A stretch of DNA of 64,000 bases from Gremmenia infestans (lineage: Eukaryota > Ascomycota > Leotiomycetes > Helotiales > Hamatocanthoscyphaceae): assembly GCA_032629725.1 (NCBI GenBank), contig JAFEVB010000022.1, forward strand, positions 1 through 64,000, in the 5' to 3' direction. The notes under the pieces are model-generated. The model ran no database searches. It saw nothing but the letters and a program-made list of their open reading frames with translations, and had not been told where the DNA came from. The position numbers were made by a program, and so were the translations under genes. This document shows, piece after piece, positions 24,203 to 36,500 of the stretch (position 1 is its first letter; every line of letters begins with the position of its first letter).

Positions 24203-25290
24203 TATGGCTGTCGAGGTTGCCTTTGGCGATATTTAGAGTACGTAGGGTAGGTAGGTAGGGTAGGTAGAGTAAGGGTAAGGGTAAGGTAGTTGAATTGATT
24301 TTAGGCCCGCTGCAAAAATGACACGACTGGGCAGAACACGGAAATAAAATGAAGCCGGCGGCGAACGTAGCTCGCGCGCCGCAGAAAAGAAAAGGACTTG
24401 AGGCAAGCCTCCAGATCTATACAGGACAGTCGATACTGCAGCAGAACTGAAGAGTACAGCACAGTATAGAGTACTTTTGTACCTAGGCAGTATCAGTCGG
24501 TACGGTACGGCGTCTGGTAGGGTGTAAGGTGTCGCTTAATACCATACCTCGAATGTTCTCGTCTCGCGAAAAAAGGGAGGAAACGCAGCGCTATGAGTGG
24601 AGCGGAGTAGTGGAGTGGAGTGGAGTGGAGTGGAGTGGAGTGGAATGGGCAGATTGACAGACAGTTAAGTTAGTGTAGAGAGAGCAGCGTGAAAGGGAGG
24701 AATCAGGCCAAGCAGGAAGAAGACGATGCGATTCACCAGCCCAGATACGATCAGCTCAGATCACTTTTAGCTTTAGGTAGGTACTTCACTTCAGTTCAGG
24801 CCTTAAAAAAATCTGTTCTCAGGTTGACTGTAGCGTTAAACTTGTTTTGGCCTAGCGTACAGAGGAACAGTGGCATTGCAATTGGAATTAGAAATGTGAA
24901 GATGGAATAAATACATCATAAATCATAAATCATAATCATAATCATAATCATAACATCAGGGCAGAAATGCGTCGTATTATCACCTGTTACTGCACTGCTG
25001 CAAGAGGCAGAAGCAGAAAAGAAAAGAACGCGTATATGGTGGTATATAGTTCGCGAGTTCGCATAAAAGTACCTACCTACCCTACCTTACCACCTCAGCT
25101 ATTCTCTCTCGTCTCTAATGAATCAATCCACAGGTACCTATGTATCCTTCACTCTATACTCGTACCTCACTCTTACTATACCTTAGCGATAGAAGGCCTT
25201 TGGAAGCTTCGAAAGGGCCGCCATTTAATACTAACAGCGGGACGAGCTAATTCTATGCATATCTGAATGCTATAGTAAGAGTAAGGGCCA
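24203..25290. promoter_or_regulatory. Transcription-factor upstream region with microsatellites
   Basis: No gene. Three simple repeats stand out: GGTA/GGGTAA-like units at 24,241-24,288, GGAGT pentamers at 24,596-24,648, and CATAAT/CATAAAT units at 24,913-24,955. Being upstream of the factor gene, this probably holds its promoter and 5' leader. Long leaders and promoters are usual for fungal regulators. Confidence 0.55.
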
Positions 25291-25299
25291 CCACACACG

Positions 25300-25938
25300 G
25301 CCCACCTCTAAGCGAAATTTGGATTTCCTAATTTTTAACCTCCCCTTTTAAATAATTATTTTTAATTCAACTAACTATTAAAAGCTTCTAAATTTTATTA
25401 TAAATAATAATCTTATATTTAGTTCGCCCCTCTAGAAAGACTATAGCGAATAGCCTACTCCTATATATATTATAGTCTAAAACCTCTAGTATAATAGAAA
25501 ATTATAACGCTAAATCGCTTCCTAGACCTCCTTCCCTAGGTGTATAATTCGCCGCATTATCTACTAAGAGACTAGCTATAGACTATATAAAAAGAAGGCT
25601 CTAAAGCCTCACTTAATATCTATTAGAGAGATCTGCTAATATATTCGCTATATCTTAAAAGACTAGTCTATATACCGTTTTACCTTTTTATAAGTATAAA
25701 GTCAGCTAGGTATCTAAGCTTCTATCTATATAATTTGATAAAAACTATAGCATATAGACTACTAACGCTATATTATATGCCTACGGCCCTATATATTACG
25801 CAAGCAAGCTAAGAAAAGGCTAGGTTTTATATTAAAGTATAGATAGTAAGAAATATTAGACTATACTGCTTTTAGATAAGATAGAAGAATTAGAGAGGAT
25901 TAGAGAAAGAACTATAAGTTAGAATTAGTATTTATAGC
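25300..25938. other. Degraded sequence before repeat B
   Basis: About 640 bases, RIP-mutated, without a frame I could assign. The plus strand has phrases vaguely like a transposase, but no motif is firm enough to name. Confidence 0.4.
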
Positions 25939-28900
25939 ATTAGTAAAAAATTTTCCTATCGCGAAATAAGCGAATAATTTTCTTTACTAAAGATGCTAAT
26001 AGCTTATCTTTTGCTCTAGCTTAGCGCTAGCCTAGCTCTAATATATCCTCTTTTATAACTTAAGCAACTATAGTTCTAAGCTAGTATTAATATAGCACTA
26101 TTCTAGTAACTATAGCTTCTATTCTTATTAAAATTTAGAAAAAGCTTTACTAAATTTTTATTATAAGTAAAACGTTTTTTATAATTAGAGAAAGTTTCTA
26201 TTTATATTTATTAGTACTATAGATTTAGATTATTCTAATAAGAAGGTTATAGAAAAGCTAGTTAATTATAGTATTATGGCATTCTTATAGGGTATAAAAG
26301 AATCTCTCTCTCCTTTCTAATTTTAATAGCTAAATAGTTTAATTTATACTTTATTATATAGACCTCTTATTATAGAGGTAGAGGTAGTAGATAGAGACAG
26401 GTAGTTAATATTCGGATCATTTTAATATAGAGGTTACAGAAAAGCTTAATAATTATAGTATTATAGTATTATTTTCACTTATAGATCTATATTACTATTA
26501 GGCTTTTATCTGCTATTATCTTTATATTTATATTTCGTTTAGTTAATTATATAGTAGATTTTAGAGTTATTATTACTATAGTCTTATAGTAAAATTATTC
26601 TCTTATTATTATAAATCTATAGTATCTTTAGTATCTTCTCTACTTAGATATTATTATCTATCTATACCTTTTATTCTTCTACTAAGCTATACTTTTAAAG
26701 TATTTATAAAATATATTAAAAGGAGGCATCTAGAGAATATTTATATCCCTCTTAATACCTTTCTCTTAACTACTCTCCGCCTTTTTTAGTATTAGAGTAT
26801 TTAATTATTTTACCGATTTAATATATAGGATCTTAAGTAACTTAAAAATCTATTATAGAAAGTATAGGTATATATAGTAAAGAAAGAATTAGAAAATTTG
26901 AAATTGCTATAAAGCTTTTATACTCTCTATAGAAGCTAGTATATAGTACTATAGAAAAACTACTAGAGCATTCTAAAATAGATAGGATTATAGAATACTT
27001 CTAACTATCTATTTATTCTAATAATTTCCTAGTATTTTGCTTTTATATAAAATAAATAAATATTAAAATTAGAATATCTACTATTAATTATATATTACTA
27101 TTAATTATAGTAATACGTTTATCCTTTTATACTATAAATAGAAATAAGTAGTTAATTAAGAGAGGCACTATATATAACCTAGTATGCATTTTCTGCTTAG
27201 AAATATATAGTATTTAAAAGTAAATAAGTTAGCTATCTAAAATAAATAGGCGTCTATATTCTTCTCTTTCTATAAAGTTCTTAAAAAGCTATAGTAAACT
27301 TCTTTTCTATTTCTACGGGCATATATATATATATAGAGCTTTATAAATATTATACCTAATAACTTTCTTTATTATATAGTTCGCTTAATTATTAAAGTCG
27401 AGGTATTTATATCTCTATATAGTTAAATCTACGCATTCTTTATAATTATATAGAACTATAGTTATAGTATCCCTTTTATTATTATTATCTGCTTAAACCT
27501 TTTATAATAGAGTATTTAATTAGGTCTTAGGCTCTTAGACCCTTTAATATAAGGTGTTAATAGAGTTTTCTATTCCTTTTTATAATCCTTCTCTAAGAAA
27601 GGCTCCTAAGATATTTACGCTTTCGCTTTATTTCAACTATACTATTTTATTAGTATTTTAGATAAGGTTATATCTAACTTCTTAAGGGTTAAAGTTACTT
27701 AGATTCTAATAGCTTTACGAATATAATATTGCTTTTATTATTACTTTGCGGCACCTCTATATATATATAGCGTAGCTATATAAGCATACTAATTATTCTA
27801 TATAATAGATATAATAATAGAACGTTTATATATGCCTAGAGGTCTTAGGTAGGATTTTAAGATATCTATTAACTATAGAACCTTTATATATACCTAGTAA
27901 GTTATTTAGATCTTATTATTACTATCCTTTAGTATAGGAAAACTAACTATAAAACCTTTATATATACCTAACTATTTTCCTCTTTATCTTTTCTACTTAA
28001 TACCTAGCTGCTTTATAGCTATCTTCTATAAGATTAACTACCTTTTAGTATTAGTATTACTAGTTAATATCTGTGATTACTTCTATACTATATAGAAGAC
28101 GTAATACTAGTTAATATTACTTATTATTTATAGTAGTATTAACTAATAAAAAAGGTATACCTCTTTACTAACTAAGCTATATAAGATTATATAATAATAA
28201 TCCGTTCTACTATCCGTTCTACTATCCGTTCTACTATTCGTTCTACTATCCGTTCTACTATCTGCTATCTCTTATAATCCGCCCTTGCTTTAGGCATCTT
28301 AACTAGCCTTAATATCTAATTTTTAGAGCTAATATAGTCTAACTATGCTTTTTATATAGTTGGTTAATTATATTCTTAATTATAACTATAGGATATTATT
28401 TCTGCATCTAAAAAGAACTAATTCTATTACTAATTAGTAAATATATTATTTAAGAAGAGAAATATCTAGTGCTGCAATTCTAGGCCGCGGTTATAGAAGT
28501 TTTGCTAATTAGAGAGGTTATATCTTTACTTTTTAAAGCTAGTCTTTATCTGCGTACGCTTCTTCTCTATTTATAAATATTTACCTTATACTAATACCTT
28601 TAAGCCTAAGAATCTATACTTTTTGCCTTATCTTATAGTTTAAGAGGAAAACGATTTATAAGCTACTTATAATCTTTAACTCTAGTTTTAATAATATAGC
28701 TCTTTTCTAAATTAGTATTATATTCTTAATTTACTTATAACTTAGACGCTACAGCGCGCCTAATTATAATAGATAGGTCTTAGCTTTAACTTTTAATTTA
28801 TTAAGATTAGTAAAAGCGTCTACTATATTATATTATAGTGCTTTAAGACGGATCTCTTAGTTATAAGCAAGTTGCTTAATCTAAGCTAGGATGGATTTAG

Positions 28901-28982
28901 CACTCTAGCCTAATTGCTTATAGTTTCTAGCTTATTAAGCTATAGAGAATAAAGTTAATAAAAGCATATAACTATTAGAATA
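25939..28982 (-). mobile_element. Unclassified 3.0-kb repeat B, copy 2 (inverted)
   Basis: Reverse complement of 5,035-8,069 with the same limits (ATTAGTAAAAAA at one end, ACTATTAGAATA at the other). The TAGTAGAACGG array appears here inverted as CCGTTCTACTATC units at about 28,200-28,262. CpG-containing words such as ATCGCGAAATAAGCGAA survive in both copies, so RIP hit mostly CpA. The two copies face each other across gene island I. Confidence 0.65.
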
Positions 28983-29054
28983 ATAATATACCCTTTTCTG
29001 GATTAAGCTATATCGCTTATTATTAAGCTTATTAATATTTAACTCGATAGCTTA

Positions 29055-30765
29055 AAACATATACTATTCTAGGAATAGGCTCTTTATAGTTAGTAACTTA
29101 TTAGTTATTATAGTGCTTAAGTAGATAAAAGATACTATTTTAAGAATAGGCTCTTTATAGTTAGTAACTTATTAGTTATTATAGTACTTAGTAACTTATT
29201 AGTTATTATAGTACTTAAATAGATAGGAGATACTATTCTAGGAATAGGCTCTTTATAGTTAGTAACTTATTAATTATTATAGTGCTTAAATAGATAGAAG
29301 GTACTATTCTAGGAATAGACTCTTTATAGTTAGCAACTTATTAGCTATTATAGTGCTTAAGTAGATAGGAGATACTATTCTAAAAATAAGCTCTTTATAG
29401 TTAGCAACTTATTAGTTATTATAGTACTTAGCAACTTATTAGTTATTATAGTACTTAAGTAGATAGAAGGTACTATTCTAGGAATAGGCTCTTTATAGTT
29501 AGCAACTTATTAATTATTATAGTACTTAAGTAAATAGAAGGTACTATTCTAGAAATAGACTCTTTATAGTTAGTAACTTATTAGTTATTATAATACTTAA
29601 TAACTTATTAGCTATTATAGTGCTTAAGTAGATAGGAGATACTATTCTAGAAATAAGCTCTTTATAGTTAGCAACTTATTAGTTATTATAGTACTTAGTA
29701 ACTTATTAGTTATTATAGTACTTAAGTAGATAGAAGGTACTATTCTAGGAATAGGCTCTTTATAGTTAGCAACTTATTAATTATTATAGTACTTAAGTAA
29801 ATAGAAGATACTATTCTAGAAATAGACTCTTTATAGTTAGCAACTTATTAGTTATTATAATACTTAGTAACTTATTAGTTATTATAGTGCTTAAGTAGAT
29901 AGGAGGTACCATTCTAGAAATAGGCTTTTTATAGTCGGTAACTTATTAGTTATTATAGTACTTAGCAACTTATTAGTTATTATAGTGCTTAAGTAGATAG
30001 AAGGTACTATTCTAGGAATAGGCTCTTTATAGTTAGTAACTTATTAATTATTATAGTGCTTAAGTAGATAGAAGGTACTATTCTAGGAATAGACTCTTTA
30101 TAGTTAGTAACTTATTAGTTATTATAATACTTAGTAACTTATTAGTTATTATAGTACTTAAATAGATAGGAGGTACTATTCTAGAAATAGGCTTTTTATA
30201 GTTAGCAACTTATTAGTTATTATAGTACTTAGTAACTTATTAGTTATTATAGTGCTTAAGTAGATAGAAGGTACTATTCTAGAAATAGGCTCTTTATAGT
30301 TAGCAACTTATTAATTATTATAGTGCTTAAGTAGATAGAAGGTACTATTCTAGGAATAGACTCTTTATAGTTAGCAACTTATTAGCTATTATAGTGCTTA
30401 AGTAGATAGAAGGTTCTATCTATTAGCATTTAACTTAATAGCTTAAAATATATACTATTCTAGAAATAGGCTCTTTATAGTTAGTAACTTATTAGCTATT
30501 ATAGTGCTTAAGTAGATAGAAGGTTCTATTTATTATTATTTAACTTAATAGCTTAAAATATATACTATTCTAGAAATAGGCTCTTTATAGTTAGCAACTT
30601 ATTAGCTATTATAGTACTTAAGTAGATAGAAAGTTCTATTTATTATTATTTAACTTAATAGCTTAAAATATATACTATTCTAGGAATAGGCTCTTTATAG
30701 TTAGTAACTTATTAGCTATTATAGTGCTTAAGTAGATAGGAGGTTCTATTTATTATTATTTAATA
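29055..30765. repeat. Minisatellite, 71/98/110-bp units
   Basis: A tandem array starting just after repeat B. The basic unit is 71 bases (for example from TACTATTCTAGGAATAGG at 29,062 to the next at 29,133). Many units carry an internal 27-base duplication (TAGTAACTTATTAGTTATTA plus seven bases), making 98. The last units, from about 30,430, are about 110 bases with an added TTTATTATTATTTAACTTAA-type insert. Units vary by single RIP-like C/T and G/A changes. It is not a CRISPR array: there are no unique spacers. Confidence 0.9.
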
Positions 30766-32320
30766 TTTTATCTACCTTAAGATATCTTTTTAGAATATAC
30801 TATACTTACTATTTAATAGTAGAAAGCAAGCAAAGTAGTATTATAATACTATTATAGATATTAGAAGATAATTAGGAAAAGATAAGAGATCCCTCTCTAT
30901 TTTAGCATATTATACAAGTTCTATAAGCTAGTTATAAGATAAGTTTCTTGCTAGAACGTCTAACTTCTAACTTCTACTAGTAATATCAAGCTTTTATAAA
31001 TTAGTTAAAATTTTACTAAAGGCGGGATTATTAGCTTTATAATAGATACTATTTCCTTTGCCTACCTTTTTAATTTCTCTAGCTTTAGAATCCTATACTA
31101 TAAAGTTAATAATAGCTAGATTAGAGAGCAGTCAAATCCAAATCTCTCTATTTAACCTAGAACTAGTAACTACTATACCTTTATATATAGCTGCTATACT
31201 AATATCTACCGCTGTTTTATTAAGTTAGCTTAATATCTAAAGCAGTATATTATTTAGAGGTCTTAATATATCTTAATAGACCTAAGGTCTTATTAAACTA
31301 TAAGTTCTATATTAGCTTAATATCTAAGATAGCATATTATTTAGAGGTTTTAATATATCTTAATAGGTCTAAGATCTTATTAAACTATAATTTCTAGTCT
31401 ATACTAATAGTATAAATATATAGAAAAGCGGCGAGGAAAAGTAAGATAGCACTCTTAAAGTTATAAAGAATAAAATATAATCCTCTTTTATTCTAATAGT
31501 TAAGATCTAAGAAAATAAATAATAGATAATTAATAAGACTATCTAAATACTTTTTAGCAAGTAATATAATAGACCTAATTTTAATACTATCTAAGAATAA
31601 ACATTCTTAAGATATAGAGGTTAACTATAGAATTAGTACTTATAATCTTAAATATATTTATTAACTAAGAATATACTTAATAATATAATTATATATTAAT
31701 TAACTATAAATACTTTTAATAATATAACTAGTATTTAAGACGGCTAGATCTATAATAGTAGATGGCGGGCTATTATCTTTATCTTACCGATCTATTCTAT
31801 TCTATTTAATAATATAATAGCGGTTTAATCTCTCTTAGCTATATTTATATAGTATACTTTATATCCTTAATCCTTTCTCTAACTTTCCTATACTTAAATC
31901 GATGATATATCTTAGTATTCTATAGTTATTATAGTTTTTAAAGATATAGCAGACCTCTTAATTATTCTAAAAACATTTATAACCTTACTTTCTTAATTCT
32001 AATAATTAAAAAATATGCTTTCGAATCCTAATATAATACTAGTTCTTATAACTATATTCTAGATCCTTTTATAGAAGTCGGTTTCCTCTATAGGATTCTT
32101 ATTACTATCTCTATAGAGAGTATAATATAGCAATAGCCTACTATTTAATATAGCGCGTTGCAAAAAAGTCTTTACTAAATATATTATATATATCTGCAAC
32201 TAGTTATATAAAAAGTATATATAGAACTATAATTATAATACTAGAGTATAAGTTATACTTCTTCTAAACTCTAGCCTACTTAATAGCAACTGCAAATAAG
32301 CTACCTTTTTTGCTTCTTAT
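30765..32320. other. Degraded RIP sequence with an 87-bp duplication
   Basis: No readable gene. A tandem pair with a period of about 87 bases starts at 31,224 and 31,311 (GCTTAATATCTAA...TTAGAGGT...CTTATTAAACTATAA). The rest is AT-rich sequence that I could not assign. Confidence 0.5.
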
Positions 32321-32850
32321 ATAGAACGGATTAGAGAGTAGATTATAGAATAAAGTGCAGAATGGATTATAGAACGGATTATAGAATAGAGTATAAAGCG
32401 GATTGCAGAACGGATTAGAGGGTAGATTATAAAATAGAGTATAGAATAGATTATAGAATAAAGTATAAAGCGGATTATAGAATGGATTAAAAGGTGGATT
32501 TTAGAATAGATTAGAGAATAGATTATAAAATAGAGTATAGAATAGATTATAAAATAAAGTGCAAAGCGGATTATAGAACGGATTAAAGAGTAGATTATAA
32601 AATAAAGTGCAGAGCGGATTATAGGATGGATTAAAGGCTAGATTAAAGAATAGAGTATAGAATAGAGTATAGAATAGAATATAAAGCGGATTATAAGATA
32701 GAGTATAGAACGGATTAGAGGCTAGATTATAAAGCGGATTAGAGAACGGATTAGAGGACGGATTAGAGAACATATTAGAGGATAGAGTATAGAATAGAGT
32801 ATAGGACAGATTATAGAACGGATTATAGAACGGATTATAGTTTTAGTTTT
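32320..32850. repeat. Short-period tandem array (CGGATTATAGAA-like)
   Basis: Irregular repeats of about 14-15 bases (GCGGATTATAGAATAGA, CGGATTAGAGG). On the minus strand one frame stays open for 90 codons and would give repeats like NPFYNPLCTLFYN. That is explained by a repeat unit of three-base multiples and is not taken as a gene. Similar short arrays occur inside repeat B and the Plavaka element. Confidence 0.75.
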
Positions 32851-35800
32851 CTAAAGATAAAACTTTAAAAACTGCTTACTAAAATAGTTCTATTTAAATA
32901 TTTATAGAAATATAGCCTATTATAATAGTTTATCTTTATAATCTTTATAAAATAGTTATTTCTTTATTTATACCTAACTATCTTCTTAACACTTTAATAT
33001 ATTATATAGATCTAAATTAAACTTCTATTCTAATAAAAATAATATTATATAATTGCAGACTACCTTTTAATATCTCTATTACTTTCTATAATTATATATA
33101 TCTTAGTTAATATACTAACCTTATAAAAGTCCTAATCCTATTTTATTATAGCGCTTATTAAGCTATTCTAATTCTTAATCTTATATTTCTTAATATCCCT
33201 AATCTTATTATTTACCTTAAAGTAGAACCTTATTATATCTACTTTAAAGTTTTAATAAGTTAATTCGTAAGCCTTAAGAAATTCCAGCTACTTTATATTC
33301 TTTATACTAATATCTTCTAGGTTTATTTTAACTATAGTATCTTAAGATAGTAGAGCACTAATACTAACTAAAAACTTATTCTATAGACCTAATTCCTCTA
33401 CTAGCTTAGTTGCTAGGAGAACGTATATGCTTTAATAAAAGAGAGACTAAATAGTTATTAGTTTTTTAGGTAAAGTGTCTTATACTACTAGAACTAACTC
33501 CCTCTATATATATTATCTTTACTTATTATATCTTAAGAAAAGTAGTAATCCGCTTAAATAAAACCTCTTAGTAGAGAGGCAAAGAGAGGTAAGATATATT
33601 AATATTACTTTATTATAATATAATAGTATTAATATTATAGCAGATATTTATCTAAAAGTTAATCTTACCTTCTTATTATCTTTACTATTATTTTATACGT
33701 CTATTATTTTAGTATCTTTATCCGCTTTCTTCTTAATCTTATCTATTTACTCTTTTATCTCTATTAACTACTTTAGCCTCCACTTTTTTTATATTACTAT
33801 CTACTATCTACTAATAGTATTAGAGGCAGCCTTTAGCTAGACTTCTATCTTATTTTTCTACTTCTTATCTTTATACTTCTACCTAAGTGGTTTATATAGA
33901 GCCTAACTAACTTTTACCACCTGCTTAGATAAAATCTTTTCTTTTTTAAACTAACCTCCTAAAGCTTATATATATTTTTCTTAAATAGTAACTATAAAAT
34001 CTTTATAGCTAATAACTTTAAATATCGCGTTTTTAAGGTCCTTTTAGTCCGCTAAGTCTTAATTAGTTCGCTAAATATTATACTAGTATAAGAAGTTATA
34101 GTGCTTAGGGTTTATAAGCTATACTTTATATATATAAATATTATCCCTTTTCTATTTAAAGCCGGATAGCTAGTTTTCTTTAAGTAATTCATATTAGTAT
34201 TACTTTAAATTATACTAAAATAAAACTTACTTAGAGCTATAATACTACTAATTTATTAACGATTATAGAAATAAAGTAGGGTTCTTAGTATTATAAAGAT
34301 AGATATGCTTAGAATAAAAAGATAGCTATCTTAAGAGTATAAGGGTTCTTAGCGTTATAAAAATAGATATGCTTAGAATAAGAAAACAGTTATATTAAGA
34401 GTATAAAATAGATGTAGATTAAGGTTATTAGTAGCTTAAGATAAAAAGTAGCAAGCTACTAGAGTTATAAAAGTGGTAGAGGTTTAAATATAAAAGCTAT
34501 TAATATATATTAAGCGAAAAAGCAAATAAAAAGTAGTGCTTAAAGTAAATAATATTACCTATTCTTAAAGTAAATAATATTATCTATTTTTCTTTAATCT
34601 ATTAATATAATAAACCAAATTTATATTTTTATCTATCTATCCCGCTATCTACCCTACTATCCGCTCTAGCATCCGCTTTAGCATCCGCTTTATTATCTAC
34701 TCTATTATCTATTTATCTATTTACTAGCTAATCTAATACTACGGCCCGATCTACTAGCGCCAGCTATCTTATAAATTTATATCTTATTAGCTTTATCTAT
34801 TAATCTTTAAGGTTTTCTACTAAACCTCTAGATATTTCTTTACTTAAACCCTTCCTACCTTATTATAAATTTATATTCTTTCTACTATCTATTATATTAA
34901 CAATTCTTATATTACTAGTAAGCTTTAAGTATTTAGTATATTATCTGCAAATTCACTTTCTGAACCTTAGTTAGAGAATATAGATAAACCCTAGTCGGAG
35001 AATATAGCTAATTCTTAGAGCTTTAGATAATATATACTTTCTATTATATTCTTTTTTACCTTTCTTATTATAGTGCTCTAGGGAATTTTATTATTAATAA
35101 TTATAATTAGCTATAAATCCTCTTCTATAAGTTAGTACTTTAATAGAAATGCTAATTAGATCCCTTATCTTAAAACTTGCTCCTTTTAAGTTCTCTTATC
35201 TTAAACTTATAGTTAAGCTACGTATAGATAGTAGTAGTCTTAAGCAGAAGCCTTTTAGATTAGATAGTATAATATTTAATCCTTTACTTTAATCTTAGTT
35301 CGAATTCCTTCTAAAGAAATATTAGAACGTTGTATATCTTAATAATAAAAAGCTCTAGAAATGGTTTAAAGATAGTTTCGGTATTACTTTTAATAAAAAT
35401 AAGATATTTAAGCTAGGCTATTATTTACTTTCTACGTTTTCTACTACTAAGTATATATAGATAGTTATAATACCTAGCTTTTATAATATATTTAGTATCT
35501 TATATAATACTTTAGATAAAAATAACCTTTCTATTATTACTCTCTATTTTTAGTCCCTTCCCCTAGCACTTAAGCAGTCCCTTTTTTACTATTCTATTTC
35601 TTAAGATAGGCCTATAGTACCTGCTTCTATCCTAGAAGCTATATCCGCTTGCAAATCACCTTAAGTAAAGCCTGCTACTACTAGTTCTAGTAAAGGTAGT
35701 TCTTTCTACTAAGGTATAATAACTTCTATAAGACCTTAATTCTATTATATAACCTAGTCTATAGAACCGGCACCTGCTACCGCCTCTAGTACCTTATTAT

Positions 35801-36500
35801 CTAGTAAGCCTTTTATATTATATATACTATTAATACTACTTAAGTTAATAGACTTAAATAGTAGTAACTATAGTTCTAAAGATAATCTAAATATTAGATC
35901 TACTATATCTAACTATTAGCAAATAGATATAGATCTTAGAAATAAGTCTACTATTCCTAAGCAATTAAGCACTATAGATTAAGATAACTTTTATAAGCCT
36001 AGACTAGTTAATCTAAAGGAAATAGAAATCCTATTAACTTTATAGTAGAAAGAATTTAAAGTAGATAAGAATAAAAATAAAGATTTTAAAAAGTAGTAGA
36101 ATAAATATATAGTAACTCTTAATCTTAAGAATACCCTAAGATAAGCTTATAATATACTCTTTCTATTTTATTTAAGATATAGCTAACTTTAAATATTATA
36201 GTCTTTAAAACTTATTTAAAAGTAAGGTCTACTAACATCTTACTTAGGAAATCTAGTATAATATATATAAGCTATTCTTATATAACTCTATATATATTAA
36301 ACTAAGATATATTATTAAGGTTTCTTATTTAAAGCGATTAACTATTTCGTTTATATAGGCCTACGCCTACTACTAGGCCTTGAACTATATCTATAGTCTG
36401 CTAGAAATAGTACTTCTTACTTATATTATAGGCTATAGCAAAACTATAATCGTTTGTCTTATTTATTATATTTAAGCTATATTTAATTAAATGTAATATA
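32850..36500. other. Degraded RIP sequence, unassigned
   Basis: About 3.6 kb of AT-rich, TpA-rich sequence. A tandem pair with a period of about 64 bases begins at 34,279 and 34,343 (GGGTTCTTAG...AGATATGCTTAGAATAA). Fragments look like former coding DNA on both strands, but no family could be recognised. Confidence 0.45.

Noticed and set aside
24241..24288. GGGTAA-like repeats as an internal telomere
   Set aside because: The units are irregular (GGTA, GGGTA, GAGTAA) and do not follow the fungal TTAGGG pattern.
29055..30765. Regular repeats resembling a CRISPR array
   Set aside because: Units are contiguous or vary by internal duplication, with no unique spacers, and the genome is fungal.
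32501..32773. 90-codon open frame with FYNPL repeats
   Set aside because: It is a by-product of a short tandem array in RIP DNA; no start context, domain or neighbour supports a gene.
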